A stretch of DNA of 64,000 nucleotides. Origin: Ctena decussata. Taxonomy: Eukaryota > Mollusca > Bivalvia > Lucinida > Lucinidae. The position numbers and the translations under genes were made by a program. The notes beneath the pieces are model-generated. The model saw only the letters and a list, made by a program, of their open reading frames with translations. It was not told the DNA's origin and searched no databases. The stretch lies in NCBI GenBank assembly GCA_963989385.1, contig OZ022508.1, positions 33,254,166-33,318,165 of the forward strand, in the 5' to 3' direction. Positions within the stretch are counted from its first letter, which is position 1. Every line of letters starts with the position of its first letter. Shown here one piece after another: positions 11,707 through 24,000 of the stretch.

Positions 11707-11959
11707 CATTTCTCAGCAGGTGTGTGAACTTATGTATGAATAAATCTTCAAGGGGGGTGACTCTGACCTGAAAGTATTGCCTTATTGGGGCTTATTCTTG
11801 TCTTGCAGAAAAGAAATTGCTCTCTTTCTCTTCAGAGTAATCCTTATTGGCAAATTTGAATTGAAGAGGACATGGACAGACTCTGTGCGAGGCAGTGCAA
11901 GTTACGGACTAGTTCCCTTAGTCTCCTAGGGAACATCATGAGAACTGGACAGAGAAAAA

Positions 11960-13450
11960 CAAGGGCTTCGCAAGCGGCGCATAATACGCCCGTTTTAATG
12001 TCATAAAGGAATTATAGAATGAACAAGATTGTTTACAAAAGGACAGACAGGCAGACAAACAGGGGAAACCACACTTTAATTAATGATGGCAACATTATTT
12101 AAATATTTAACACATCAAACAAGGGAGATAATTCATATACTAAATATACTGGATATACCATTCTTGGTTCTGATACATTCCCTTGACAATATACACATCT
12201 CGATAAAGTTGTGTTAAAATATTCTAAACGGTTAAGGAGTTACAGAGTAAACAGGAAATTTATGCATGGGCAGATAATCCAGTAAGCAAGCCAGAGTCAT
12301 GGTTCTTGCTCAGGATTCATTGCCCCATTATTACACACATTCCTACAAAGTTTCATTCTAATACATGTATATCAAAGGGTTAAGGAGATATGGAGTGAAT
12401 GGAAATGCCTTAAAATAATGATCAAAGGGAGGTTACTCCAAAATTAAGAAAGGGGGAGCAACCATTCTTATATGTGACACATCATCTTATGATCATGCAC
12501 ATTGCTATAAAGTTTCATCATGATATTCCAAACAGTTACTGAGTTAATGTATGCACAACATAAGTATACATAAAAATAGCCGAAAAGAACTAATAAAAGG
12601 GATGTAACTCAGTAACGAAGAAAGGGAGAGCAACCATTGTTGTACGCGACACATAGTTGGGACTACATACACATTTCTATGAAGAATCATGAAGATATCC
12701 CAAACAGTTATCTAGTTATGGCGCGCACAAGACCTGCAGGAAAAAAAAAACAATCAAAGGGGCATAACTTGGAAACTAAGGAAGGGGGAGCAACCATTCT
12801 TGTATGTGATACATTCCCCCTACCTATTACATATGCCTACAAAATTTCATGAAGATATCCCAAATGGTTACTGAGTTATGGTGCACACAAGAATGTTTAT
12901 GGACGGAGGAAAGGGAGTTTACTCCAAAATAAAGAAAGGGAGAGCAACCATTCTTATATGCGACATATTATCTTGTGATCATCTTGTGATCATGCACATT
13001 GCTATGAAGTTTCATCATGATATTCCAAACAGTTACTGAGTTAATGTATGCACAACATAAGTATACACAAAAACAGCCGAAAAGAACTAATAAAAGGGAT
13101 GTAACTCAGTAACGAAGAAAGGGAGAGCAACCATTGTTGTACGCGACACATCGTTGGGACTTCATACACATTGCTATGAAGTTTCATGAAGATATCCAAA
13201 CAGTTATCTAGTTCTGGTGTGCACAAGACCTGTAGGGTAAAAAACAATCAAAGGGGCACAACTTTGAAACCAAGGAAGGGGGAGCAACCATTCTTGTACG
13301 CGACACGTTCCCCCTACCTTATACATATGCCTACAAAATTTCATGAAGATATCCCAAACGGTTACTGAGTTATGGCGCGCACAAGAATGTTTACGGACGG
13401 ACAGACGGACGGACGGACAGCGCCATGACATAATACGTCCGTTTTTTCAA
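11960..13450 (+). mobile_element. Rolling-circle-like element, A family (copy 2)
   Basis: Plus orientation. Its 5' end CAAGGGCTTCGCAAG is followed by CATAATACGCCCGTTTT. The core has diverged ~150-bp units (GTTTCATGAAGATATCC..., GGGGGAGCAACCATTCTTGT). A GACGGACGGACGGAC microsatellite lies at about 13395-13420, then CATAATACGTCCGTTTTTTC. The 3' hairpin's second arm appears missing. The 158-residue open frame on the minus strand at 13362-13838 crosses this element and the next and is not a gene. Confidence 0.75.
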
Positions 13451-13634
13451 ATGGATACTCCCACATGTGAAGTTGTCTCCCTTGTAACAGTAACCAAATT
13501 ATAGGGATGTATCCTGACACTTTCAGGTGTCTGGCTACACCATGTTTTCCCACCATTTTTACAAAGGGGAACAATGTGACTTTCTGCTGGCTTCTCCAGT
13601 AACGAAACCCTTCTTCAAAGGTATCTACTCTTTT

Positions 13635-13905
13635 GAGGCACCGTGGTCGAGTCATGGTGGTCTGCTTGGTCATGGTGCAGAAAGTCACCAGAAGGTCGTG
13701 AGTTAGTGGCTTACCGTCGCCATCCGCTGACTGGAAAACTCTGTCAACCCAGCAGTAAATGGGTACCTTTTGTAAATCCGGGAAGGATATGGCAGCGAAA
13801 GGAGAGGGATGGGCTCCGCCTTTCATCTGCTGTGCCAAAGATAAAGTGGGTCTCTAACCCCCACTGCCCCTATGGCTATTAGGCTATGGGAACCCTTTAC
13901 CCTTT
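13635..13905 (+). mobile_element. tRNA-related SINE, 'GCACCGTGGTC' family
   Basis: Starts GAGGCACCGTGGTCGAGTCA (A-box-like) with GGTCGTGAGTTAGTGGC (B-box-like), followed by a body shared with 25873-26110: TCTGTCAACCCAGCAGTAAA, GGAGAGGGATG.GCTCC, CCCACTGCCCC.ATGGC. Confidence 0.65.
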
Positions 13906-14736
13906 TTTTTACCTTTGACTCTTAAAGTCCCGTTCTCACTGTCATGTTGCTGGGATTGGTATCGCCCGGTGAAGAAAAGCTGGTATACCGTGATGATTTG
14001 GGTCCTATCTCCTAAAAAAATTAAATGGCATTCTCACATTACAGATGTTCCCACGGTGTATCCCTCAAGCACTAACCGCATGTGTACCGCCATTTTCGGG
14101 GTACAAACAAGACTTAACCGGCTGATAAACTGGCTCATACCATTCCAATCCATGCCTCCACCAGTATAAAACGGGGCTATACTGTTCTTCAACTAACCCC
14201 TGCTGGCCCAAAGCCGGGGTTCAACATCACCGCAATGCTACATTTTATCAGGGTAGAGGGAGGCTAGAGACCCGGAGACCCACCAATTTTTGCTTCCAGG
14301 TATATATTTTGCAACTGAATTTTATACCTGGTAGCAAGTACTAAGTCTTGCTAGTCGCAAAAAAAAAAAATTTCTAACATTGAAAATCTATACTACTAAA
14401 CTGCAAACAAATGTCATAGGGCTAAGATAAATATCTGCAGTTGATGTACTGTTATAATCACAATCTGGAATGAGTGATGAAATGAACTAGGTTCATGAGA
14501 TTAACAACACTGACAACAATACCTACGTATCATTTCTGCTTGCTGCAGTAACCCAAACAAAAGCTTATTGCATTCAGATGCGTTGAATGATGTTTCATGA
14601 CCTGGCCCATTTTGTTTACAAATGAAACTGACCTAGATGCTAACAGTGAACCTAATCATTATTTCAGAAGTTTTAGCTAACTAAAACCCTTGCAACTCAT
14701 AAAATTAAACAGAGTTTATTTTATACATTTGTAAGG
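13906..14736. other. Intergenic, no gene recognised
   Basis: Includes a GC-richer piece (about 13915-14230, with GGTATACCGTGATG and AACCCCTGCTGGCCC) that looks like an unidentified repeat fragment, then AT-rich unique-looking sequence. No RNA gene seen. Confidence 0.4.
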
Positions 14737-14982
14737 TTGTTTAGGTGAATGAAAACTTTCAGGGGAATCAACTCTTGTCATTTACATTTTTGTCTCCCTT
14801 CTCAACTGGGGTCAATTCAAAAAGCAAAGTATGCTCCCTTGTTAGAAGAAACTCCTTTCTTTCACAGACCCCATTCTGGAAAGGCTTTTTTTGTCCAGGA
14901 AACCATACAGGAAGTCACAAAAATTGTTTCCCTTTGCTAAAATGGCTGATAAACACGCAGATGTATCCCATTAACCTTTAAT
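14737..14982 (+). mobile_element. M-family foldback MITE near the GEN1 3' end
   Basis: Begins TTTAGGTGAATGAAAACTTT and ends CAGATGTATCCCATTAACC, matching other M copies. On the minus strand a possible GEN1 polyadenylation signal ATTAAA (complement of 14977-14982) falls at its edge, 183 nt past the GEN1 stop. Another, AATAAA, is the complement of 14715-14720. Use of either signal is unproven. Confidence 0.6.
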
Positions 14983-15164
14983 AGGCACCTGTACTGTGCC
15001 ACTACGACATACATATGTAATAATTCGAAAAATTAAAAGTCTTTATCTAATAATGATCAGGATTAATAAAATATAGAAGTATTAGAAGTATATGTAGAAG
15101 CTTTTTAAAATGACAAATCTGAAAATACCTGACAGAATCTCATCATATAAATAATATAAAGCTT

Positions 15165-18037
15165 TTAAATTTTGGTAAAATCTGTTAGAACTTGTCTTGT
15201 TGAAGAGTTTTTCAACTTATTCCTCAGTCTATCTGCTAATGAAACAGGACTTGGAGCTGCATGTTTGTCTTCAACTGTTTTGAGAAAAATATTAACCTTC
15301 TCTTTAAGATCTGTTTTACTTTTCAAAGAACTAGCATTGGCATCAGCAGGACTTCTATTCTTTGTTACAGAATCTAAACTGTCTGAATTCAAATTTTTAT
15401 TCAATTCCCCAGCTTTCAAACAGATATTGCCTCCCTTTGAAACTGTCAGTGGATTCCTTACACAGTTAAAATTTGCTTCAGGTTTACTTGAATTTTCATC
15501 AATATAAGTATCATTATGAACATATGACAAATATTTCTTATTCTTTACTTTAGCTTTACTGACGGAAGATTCATCTGGATCTAAAGTATTTCCTTTCCCA
15601 ACTCCCTGTTCTGTCCCTATTTCACAAACTGCATCATGCTCTGGTTTTCTGTTATCACCGCAGAATGGGTTGTTTTCTTTGTCAACATCAAAAAGCTTTA
15701 TATCTTCTGATGACTTGCACGACAATCTTTCCATTTTATCATCAAGACTTTGTTGAGATGAAATAACCTGAGACAAGATCATATCATCATCAGTATCATG
15801 TGACAAATCCATGAAAGCTGACACTTTCTTAACACCTTTTTTCTTAGCCTTTCTCTTACCCCTGGTTTTGCCCATTTTATCCTTAACTGAAGCACCACTA
15901 GTTTTTTGATGTGATTTTATATGATCTTGTGCATTCTCCAAGTCTATGACATTTCTCACTATTGTTTTACTGTTCCTTTCATCTTCTGTTTCTTCCACAT
16001 TAGACAGTATACATGTGTATTTCATAATTTCACCTTTCTGTTCATCAGATCGACCATGATCTTCATTCTGTGATGTGGTATAACAAATGTCTTGTAAACT
16101 TGTAACTTTACTGTTTGTTGTTGCATTTCTTGTCATGTTTTTCTCAGCTGCTGTTTCTGAATCTTCATGAATGTTGTCTTTCTGGTTTATCTCCAATTTT
16201 TCACTAATAGCACAGTTTCTTTTGCCTTTTACAGAAACATCTGTATCATCACACATAAAGCCATATTCTTTTAACCTGTCATTGTCTTTTTCGTGATCAG
16301 ATAGATTTTCTGGCGGAAATGTATTTGAATCCTGCACTTCATTATTGACAGAATGATTTCCATTGTTTTGACAGCTGCTTTCCAGTTCATTACTAATAAT
16401 AATTCCCCCAGGTCTTGTGATGTTAAATGGTGATGAAGTCTGGTCAAGAGTCCTACAAAGGCTATTCAACAGTGAGGTCTGAATTTCAAAATCTGGCACA
16501 TCAAGCATGCTTGTTTGTGAATTTTCGAACCTGTGTCTAAACAAAAGTTGTAGAGGACTACCATTTATTTCTGGAATGGTGTGCATTTTTGCAGAATAAA
16601 GAGGTTTGGGTACGAAGCAGCTATTGGTTTTATTCAGTTGTTCTGCATCTCTTAAATTGCTGATATATTTTGCAGGAAGCTTATTGCTCAGATGTTCCTT
16701 AATTACACCATGTGCTCTGAGACTTTTATTTTTGCCAAACTTCTGTTCAATTGTTGCCAAATTAACCTCACACAAATCTGTAGCAGCAATCATCTTATCA
16801 ACTACCAAATTACTTGTGTCATCAGCTGTATCCTCTATAACTGACTTTACTGGATTTCCTTGAATAGGACTGTCTTGAATTTCTATAAAACTAGGAGATT
16901 CACAACTTTCTTGAAATGTTTGCCTTATATATGTTACAGGACTACAAAATTCTTTCCCGAATGGACTAGAAATTTTAACATCATATCTTTTATAACTTGA
17001 GAATTCTTTCTGTAAGCTCAATGGTGTGTTCGTATTAGACAAAGGTCCACAGACGGGTGACCCTTTAAAATGATCATCAAAAGAGTCCTTTGTGGATGAT
17101 GTGGGTTCCAGTATTATAGCATGGTCACATGCACTGGTTAAAATGTTCATGTGAATATCATTGAAGCTGCATTCTAAATCTGCCATTTCTTCCTTGTCTA
17201 AAGTTGAAAAATAATTCACATAATCATTTCTAGGACTGTCATTAGATTTTGGGTGAATATTACCAGTATTTTCAGTTTCAGTGAATGTTCCTTCAGCCTT
17301 CTCTCCATACATCTTATGGTTCTGAGTGTTTCTTATTATCCCAGTTGTAACAAGCTGAGCAATACTGTGACCATCTACTTTCTGAGTTTCATCGGTCAAT
17401 AAATTAGTGGAGCCTAAACAGTCATCCAACTGACAGTAAAGTTTTTCAGCTGGATTATGAACTTTTACTTTGGGAACAGAATCATTATCTTCAGTTATTG
17501 TGTCTTTAAAGTCAGTCTTACTATTCTTTTTCCGTAATTTCCTTTTTACCCTCAAACTCAATGGTATGTAAGTATCGTTCATTGATTCGTTCAGCGTTTC
17601 TGAAGAACCACTATCATGCAACAGCTCCCACTGTTCAGAGGCACTTGTTTTCTGGAAGTCTTTCCTTATGCCATTATATGTAGCAATCTCAGCTCTGTTT
17701 ATTTCATCCCAAGTATTTTCAGGAAGGCTCTGACAGTCATGATAAATTTGATCTTTTGTTTCACTGACCTGTCTTTTATCAGTGTCGACTGGCTTCTTTG
17801 ATTTAGAAGGCTTTGTGACCTTTAGAGGTTTTTGTGCATCACTGATGAGATCATTACTGCTTATATCCTTCTCTCTTGGCTTAGAACTATCGTTCACCTG
17901 AAGCTCAGCATAGCTTGCAGATAGCTCCTCAGCAATACAACATATTTTAGACTGAGCTGGCAATTTTGTTTCAATATGCACTTCATCAACATTTGCATAT
18001 TGTTCTTGCTGATTTACCACTTTCTTCTTTCTTGCAC
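15165..18037 (-). CDS. GEN1: GEN1 exon 11: long C-terminal tail and stop
   Basis: 2,873 nt uninterrupted frame, residues 414-1370, entered from acceptor TTACTTTCAG as GARKKKVVNQQ. Ser/Asn/Asp/Lys-rich and probably disordered, with many SP sites that could be kinase targets. A basic cluster KTRGKRKAKKKGVKK (~1135-1150) beside an acidic run (SHDTDDD) is a likely nuclear localisation signal. The end, SPVSLADRLRNKLKNSS, resembles the human terminus SPLPLRQRLKLRFQS, suggesting a conserved tail motif. The exon is about twice the human tail length. Confidence 0.94.
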
Positions 18038-21000
18038 CTGAAAGTAAATTTTATTGCATTAACAAAACAGTCTTATTTACCCATAAACTATACTGAATTG
18101 GGAAATTTCGAGCGATAAGAACTCCTGCTTGATGAAAAAAATCCTATTCTTCTATAATTTTTATCACTGTCAACAAGGGACACATGTATCTTTTCTCAGG
18201 TTCTTATCTGCTGCACTGTAACAGTTGATATAGCTTCACAGCTTAAGCAGAGCTGAGACATCTACTTTATTTAGTGATAATTCTGAGATATTTTATCGTC
18301 TTTCTCCATACAGACATACATGAGCCACAACGCGACGAAACCAACAAAGTGTCGGTACGCCCAGCACAGACTCAGATCAGCCTGGGCATCCACCCAGTCT
18401 GATCGGACTCTTCACTGTCCACATGAAGGTAGCTTAGACCCTTAGGTACACTTTAAGTGCACAGCAAAGACTCAGATCAGACTGGGCAGATGCCCAGACT
18501 GATCTGAGTCTACGCTGGGTGCACAACCACTTTGCTGGTTTTCTCGCATCGTGGTTCACATTGTGACTGCTCATTTGAACCATACCTTTGCTTGAGTTCT
18601 TAGCTTAAGCCTTAAAGAGCTAAAAAAGCAGACAACAAAATTTACATCTGCAAAATTTTGAAAAATATTTTCGTTTAAGCTAGATCATACTGAGAATTCA
18701 AAGACCTGCGGGCAAACAATGCTGATCCAGATGAGGTGGCTCATAATGAGCCACCTCATCTGGATCTAGGCTGTTCGCAAATTCCACTTTTCATTTTTAG
18801 TGCTTTAAGGGTTATAAAGCTATTTATAATGGAACTACACAAATATTTGCTTGGCTTCTTAGCTAAAGCGGTTCACCTTAATATTAAACTACTACACAAT
18901 TCTTAGTATTGGGACAGATAGGTCTGAGCAAACAGTGCAGAACCAGATGAAAGGAGCAGTCTGCGTCTTTTGGATGTATAACTGCCTTGTAAAATGATCC
19001 TGTTCCATTTAAGAACAATTACAGTACATATTTTTGGAGTAAATATTTTTAAAGTTTTACGATACACCTACCTCTTCCTTTGCTTGATTTCTTTGCTTTC
19101 TTTTCTTCCAATGCAGCATTGAAGTCATCCACTATCTCTTGGTAACACTGACTGAACAACTCTTGTTCTTCTATAGTGGTGTAGTATTCATCTGGGCAGG
19201 TCGCATCACTCACTGAAAATGAAAAAAATTATATCATAAAATTCCAAAATTAAGACACCTTTATTGTCAATGCAGTTGTGCATCTAAAAGATGCAGATGG
19301 AATGGCAAACAGTGTTGACCCTGATCAGACTGCTCGATGAGCAGTCTGATTTAGGCCTGCACTGTTTGCTGAGACTTATCTGTCCCAATGTTTATCATCT
19401 TTACAGTAATAGTATTTCCACTTGAGAAAAAATATAAGATGGATGTTTTAAGGGAACAAATATAGACATTTTTAATGAATTTCCTTTTCAATCCTTCATA
19501 AAAAATGTATACAAGAAGATTTAAGTTAAGTTTACACAATTCACATAAGAATTTCAGTGGAAAGCCCGCAATGTCTTCTGACATGGGCTGAAAATTTCTG
19601 GAGCATTCATTTTCTTGCCAATTTTACTATAGAAAGGAATGGGAATAAAACAGGACTGGCTCTCATTTGAGGACCTCAGCAGAAAATCAACCAACAAATA
19701 TGAAACCTAAGACATGCGAAGAAAATATATTGCTTTTATCTTGCTAGAAATTAGACGTGGTAATTTTATCCCAATAATAAACTATAGTAACACAAATATG
19801 ACCGTTTTTGTATTAAATTTTTAGAAAAATACAGTTGACTATAAAGGTTTCTGATGATTTTTTTATGATGATGAAAATGGTGTGTTTGTTTTACACTTTA
19901 TAGCTTTACCTGGCTTATGCCATTCCACTTCATAGCATGGTATGCCTTGTCTTATACGAGCCTTCACTATTCTGCAAATCCAAACAAGAAAATACACTCT
20001 AACCTGTCTTAAGCAAGCACCCACATGAATGGCAAAAGCTGCTTGCTGAAGACAGGTGCTTGCTTAATACAAGCTGATGTATTGAAAATTCAACTTTTAA
20101 TTATGAGATTTTGGCCTTTTCAGACAGTTTTTGTTTGAATATATGTTCATGTGTATGGGTACACTTTTCAGGGAAAGCAACTCAACCATATTTTTGCCTT
20201 CCTTCTAAATGAGGGTCAACACTTGAAGTAAAGAATTTTCTCTGCTACAACAATTTTTTTTTGCTTTAAGAGTAGACCCCATTTTGGAATGGCTTGGTTG
20301 TCCATGCAAGCAAACAGTAAGTCAGAAAAGCTGTTCCCTTTTAAAAAGTGGCAACAAAAACACAAAGCTGTATCCATACATGTACACTGTATATGAGGCA
20401 CACCATATCATTACATTTTCAGGCATCTGCAGAGAGAGCATACTCAGATCATTGTATATTGTAAATTAATCTAAAGGAAACAAGAAATGTTACAGTATGT
20501 AACAAATTACCCCCAAGGCCCTTAAACTAACCTCTGACCCCTACAATTTGACCTTTGATCCATTGCTTTGGAGCCTACATCTTGAACATGACATACCTTC
20601 TCATTATGTTTTACCTTTCTGTGAAGTTTGATTAAACTCACTTTAGCTATTTTCGAGGTAGTATACAAAAAGTCTGATGTCTGACCTATGACTGTGACCT
20701 TGACCTTGGGCATGGGATCCTAAATCTTACAAAAAATTGTATCATTTTATCATGCATTTTTTTTTCTCTTTGAAGTTTAACAAAATTCACTCAGCAATTT
20801 CACGCCAATTCAGACGCATAATTTGACCTCCGAGGCCTGACTGTGACCCTGACCTTGAGCAAGAAGACCTTAATTTTGATTGTGACATACCATCTAATTT
20901 TTATGAAGTTTTATCTAATCGGTTTTGGTTGTTTTTTAGCAGTTCAGGTGAAAAAACTTGACCTTTGACTGTGACCATGGGTGCGACAAATTATGCTATG

Positions 21001-24000
21001 TGCCTGGCATACCATTTCATTTATCTGTCTGTGAAGATGAATGAAGTTTGCTTTGATACTTTTAAGAGTAACTGCAAAGTCGTTTTTCCACCTCTGACCC
21101 CCAGATTGTGACCTTGACCTCGACCTTTTGGAACTTTAATATTGTGTGTGACATACCTTCTCATTATGGTTTATCTTTCTTAAAAGTTTGATGATATTCT
21201 CTTTAGCAGGTTTTAAGTAATTGCAGACATAGGATTTGACCTCTAACCCCTAACTGTGGCCTTGACCTTGGATGTGGGAACCTAATTCTTTTGTAGGCAA
21301 CACACCTTCTCATTACGCTTTATCTTTCTGTGAAGTTTCATTAAATTTGCTTCAGTAGTTTATTAGTAATCATTAATACATGATTTTGAGACATAATTTG
21401 ACCTCTGACCATACTGTGACCTTGACCTTGGGGGTAGGGACCTAAGTCTTGTGCATGACACACGTTCACGTTATGCTTTATCTTTCTGTGAAGTTTCATC
21501 AAATTTGCTTCAGTAGTTTTTAAGTAAATGCTGAGACATGATTTGTTAAGGACGGACGGATGGATGGATGGTGCATTTTTAATATGCCACCTGAAGTTCC
21601 TTCAGGGGCATAAAAGGCATTCTTTGTTTAAATAGTACCTCTAGACCCTCCCATGCCCCACCTCTTACATGTATTTTATTTTGAAGGAGTATTACACTGC
21701 CTAGTTCGGCCAGGATAGGCACTGTCTTTTAGATTTCAGGAAGGGAGTTGCCTAAGTTCCATGACCAAATTGCACTGGTGTGAAGGCTGATCTGTGTATG
21801 TACACTTTAAAGTGACTTGTACCTGTAAAATACCATCAGCGGAAAAGCAATGTCCATGGCTCACTTTCTGCTGGTCACACGAAGACCAAAATCTTTAACA
21901 TCATTCACAGGTAAAATGCTTTGTAAATATTTACCTGTGTGGTTCTAAGTGTAACCTTGAAGAAGGATGTTTGGCACTGATGATATCCTGCATGTCCCAC
22001 AAAGTGACCAGGGGAAGGATCTTTTCAAGGCTGTATTCTATAGGCCACTCTAGTTTATCTAGAGCAAAATCCTGAAAAAAAATGATAGCCGACAACAGAT
22101 TACTATATGGGCATGCAGAGTGGACCAAAAGAAAGAATGTAATGATCGGAGAGATCTTTACTTTTTCTTATTTTCCTTTAGAATTTCATGCGTTGTGGTT
22201 GCTCACTGGAATCACCTCACCAAGTAGATCTGGGACGGTCAGGTTGCGTAATTATGCTGGGTTATTTTCTCACTCCCTTGGACTGGACATGTACCAGTCT
22301 AAATAGTCAGGTAAAAGAATCCACTCATCATAAATGTTTGCTTCTTTTTTTTCCTTTTCAAAATCCCGCCTTATCTGATACAGTAATTAGCTTCATTTAT
22401 ACAGTTGGGCCAGGATAAAAGTTTGTGTTGCAAGCTTATAAAACAAGCAGAAAGGTTTAGCCAGAGCTCCATATAAGGTGGGTTTGGGGGATAATTTTGA
22501 GGTACTTTTACTTACTTTTCAATGAAAATGTAAGTTGTGACCCTACATTAGAACTGACTTAACATGTTTTTATGGGAAATTATTATAGTTATCCTTTTTT
22601 ATCTGAAGCATTGGTTGGTTTTTATACGCCCGTTTTGAAAAAATGGACGTATTATGGCATGGCGCCGTCCGTCCGTCAACATTCTTGTGCACACCATATC
22701 TCAGTAACCGTTTGAGATATCTTCATGAAATTTTGTATGCATATATATTAGGATGGGGCAAAGTGTCGCATACAGTAATGGTTGCTCCCCCTTACTTAGT
22801 TTTCGAGTTATGCCCCTTTGATTATTTTTCGACCTACTGGTCTTGTGCGCGTCATAACTAGATAACTGTTTGGGATATCTTGATGAAACTAAATAGCAAT
22901 GTGTATGAGGGTCTGTTGATGTGTCGTGTATAACAATGGTTGCTCTTCGTTTTGGAGTTGCATCCCTTTGATTAAATTTTTGTGTATACTAATCTTGTGC
23001 ATTCAATAACTTAGTAACCGTTTGGAACATCTTGTTGAAACTTTACAGCAACGTGCATGATCACAAGATGATGTGTCACATATAAGAGGGGTTGTCCCCC
23101 CTTACTTAATTTTGGAGTAACCTCCCTTCGATTAGTTTTTTTTAGGCTAGCCCCATTCCCCCATAACTCCTTAACCCTTTGAAATATTTTAATGAAACTT
23201 TGTAGGAATGTGTATAGTAATGGGGCAGTGTATCATGAGCATGAACCACAACTCTGGCTTACTTACTTCCTGAATCATCTGCCCTTGCATCAATTTCTGT
23301 TTTACTCTGTAACTCTTTAACCGTTGGAAATATTTTCACAAAACTTAATGGTGATGTGTATATTGTCAAGGGAATATTTTATGACCAAGAATGGTACTCT
23401 AGTTTACTTAGTTTACAAATTATCTCCCTTGTTTGACTTTGGTATTTCTCAATTCTGAGCTGCTTCACCCTGGAAGCTGATTTTTGGTATACTGATGGTA
23501 CAGTATTCCTCAAAATTATTGAGAATTGCATTTTGGCACACAGTTGCTAGACATACATATTCAACAATATTCTAAACACGGTAAATACAATAAAAGAACC
23601 TCTGTTTCAAGCTGGATATACAAAAATGACAATATGATGCATTTTCTTTCGTCAGTGGTAGGTAAGGATGGGCTAGGGTACACCCCTGTAAAAATTTGTC
23701 CCTTGACTTCGACTATATTTTTCTACACCACCTTTGCTAGAAATAAACTATCTCAGGTGAAATGATTTATTTTCTTCATTGGGCAACACCATCTACATAA
23801 GTAATGTTGCCTTTAATATTTTGCATGATGTAAAGTTACTAATTCCAGTTTCTGAGTCAGGGACTGGCTGTTATATTATAGGAAGAATATTGAAAGCATC
23901 AGAAACAGCAAAAAATCTGATCGGTTATTGATCTGAATGGAATATTTTTGGCAATGTATAGATAATCATTACAAAACTCATATCCCTTATAGCACGTTTA

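Noticed and set aside
13362..13838. 158-residue open frame, minus strand
   Set aside because: Crosses the end of an A-family element and a SINE; no family resemblance, and the DNA recurs elsewhere as repeats.
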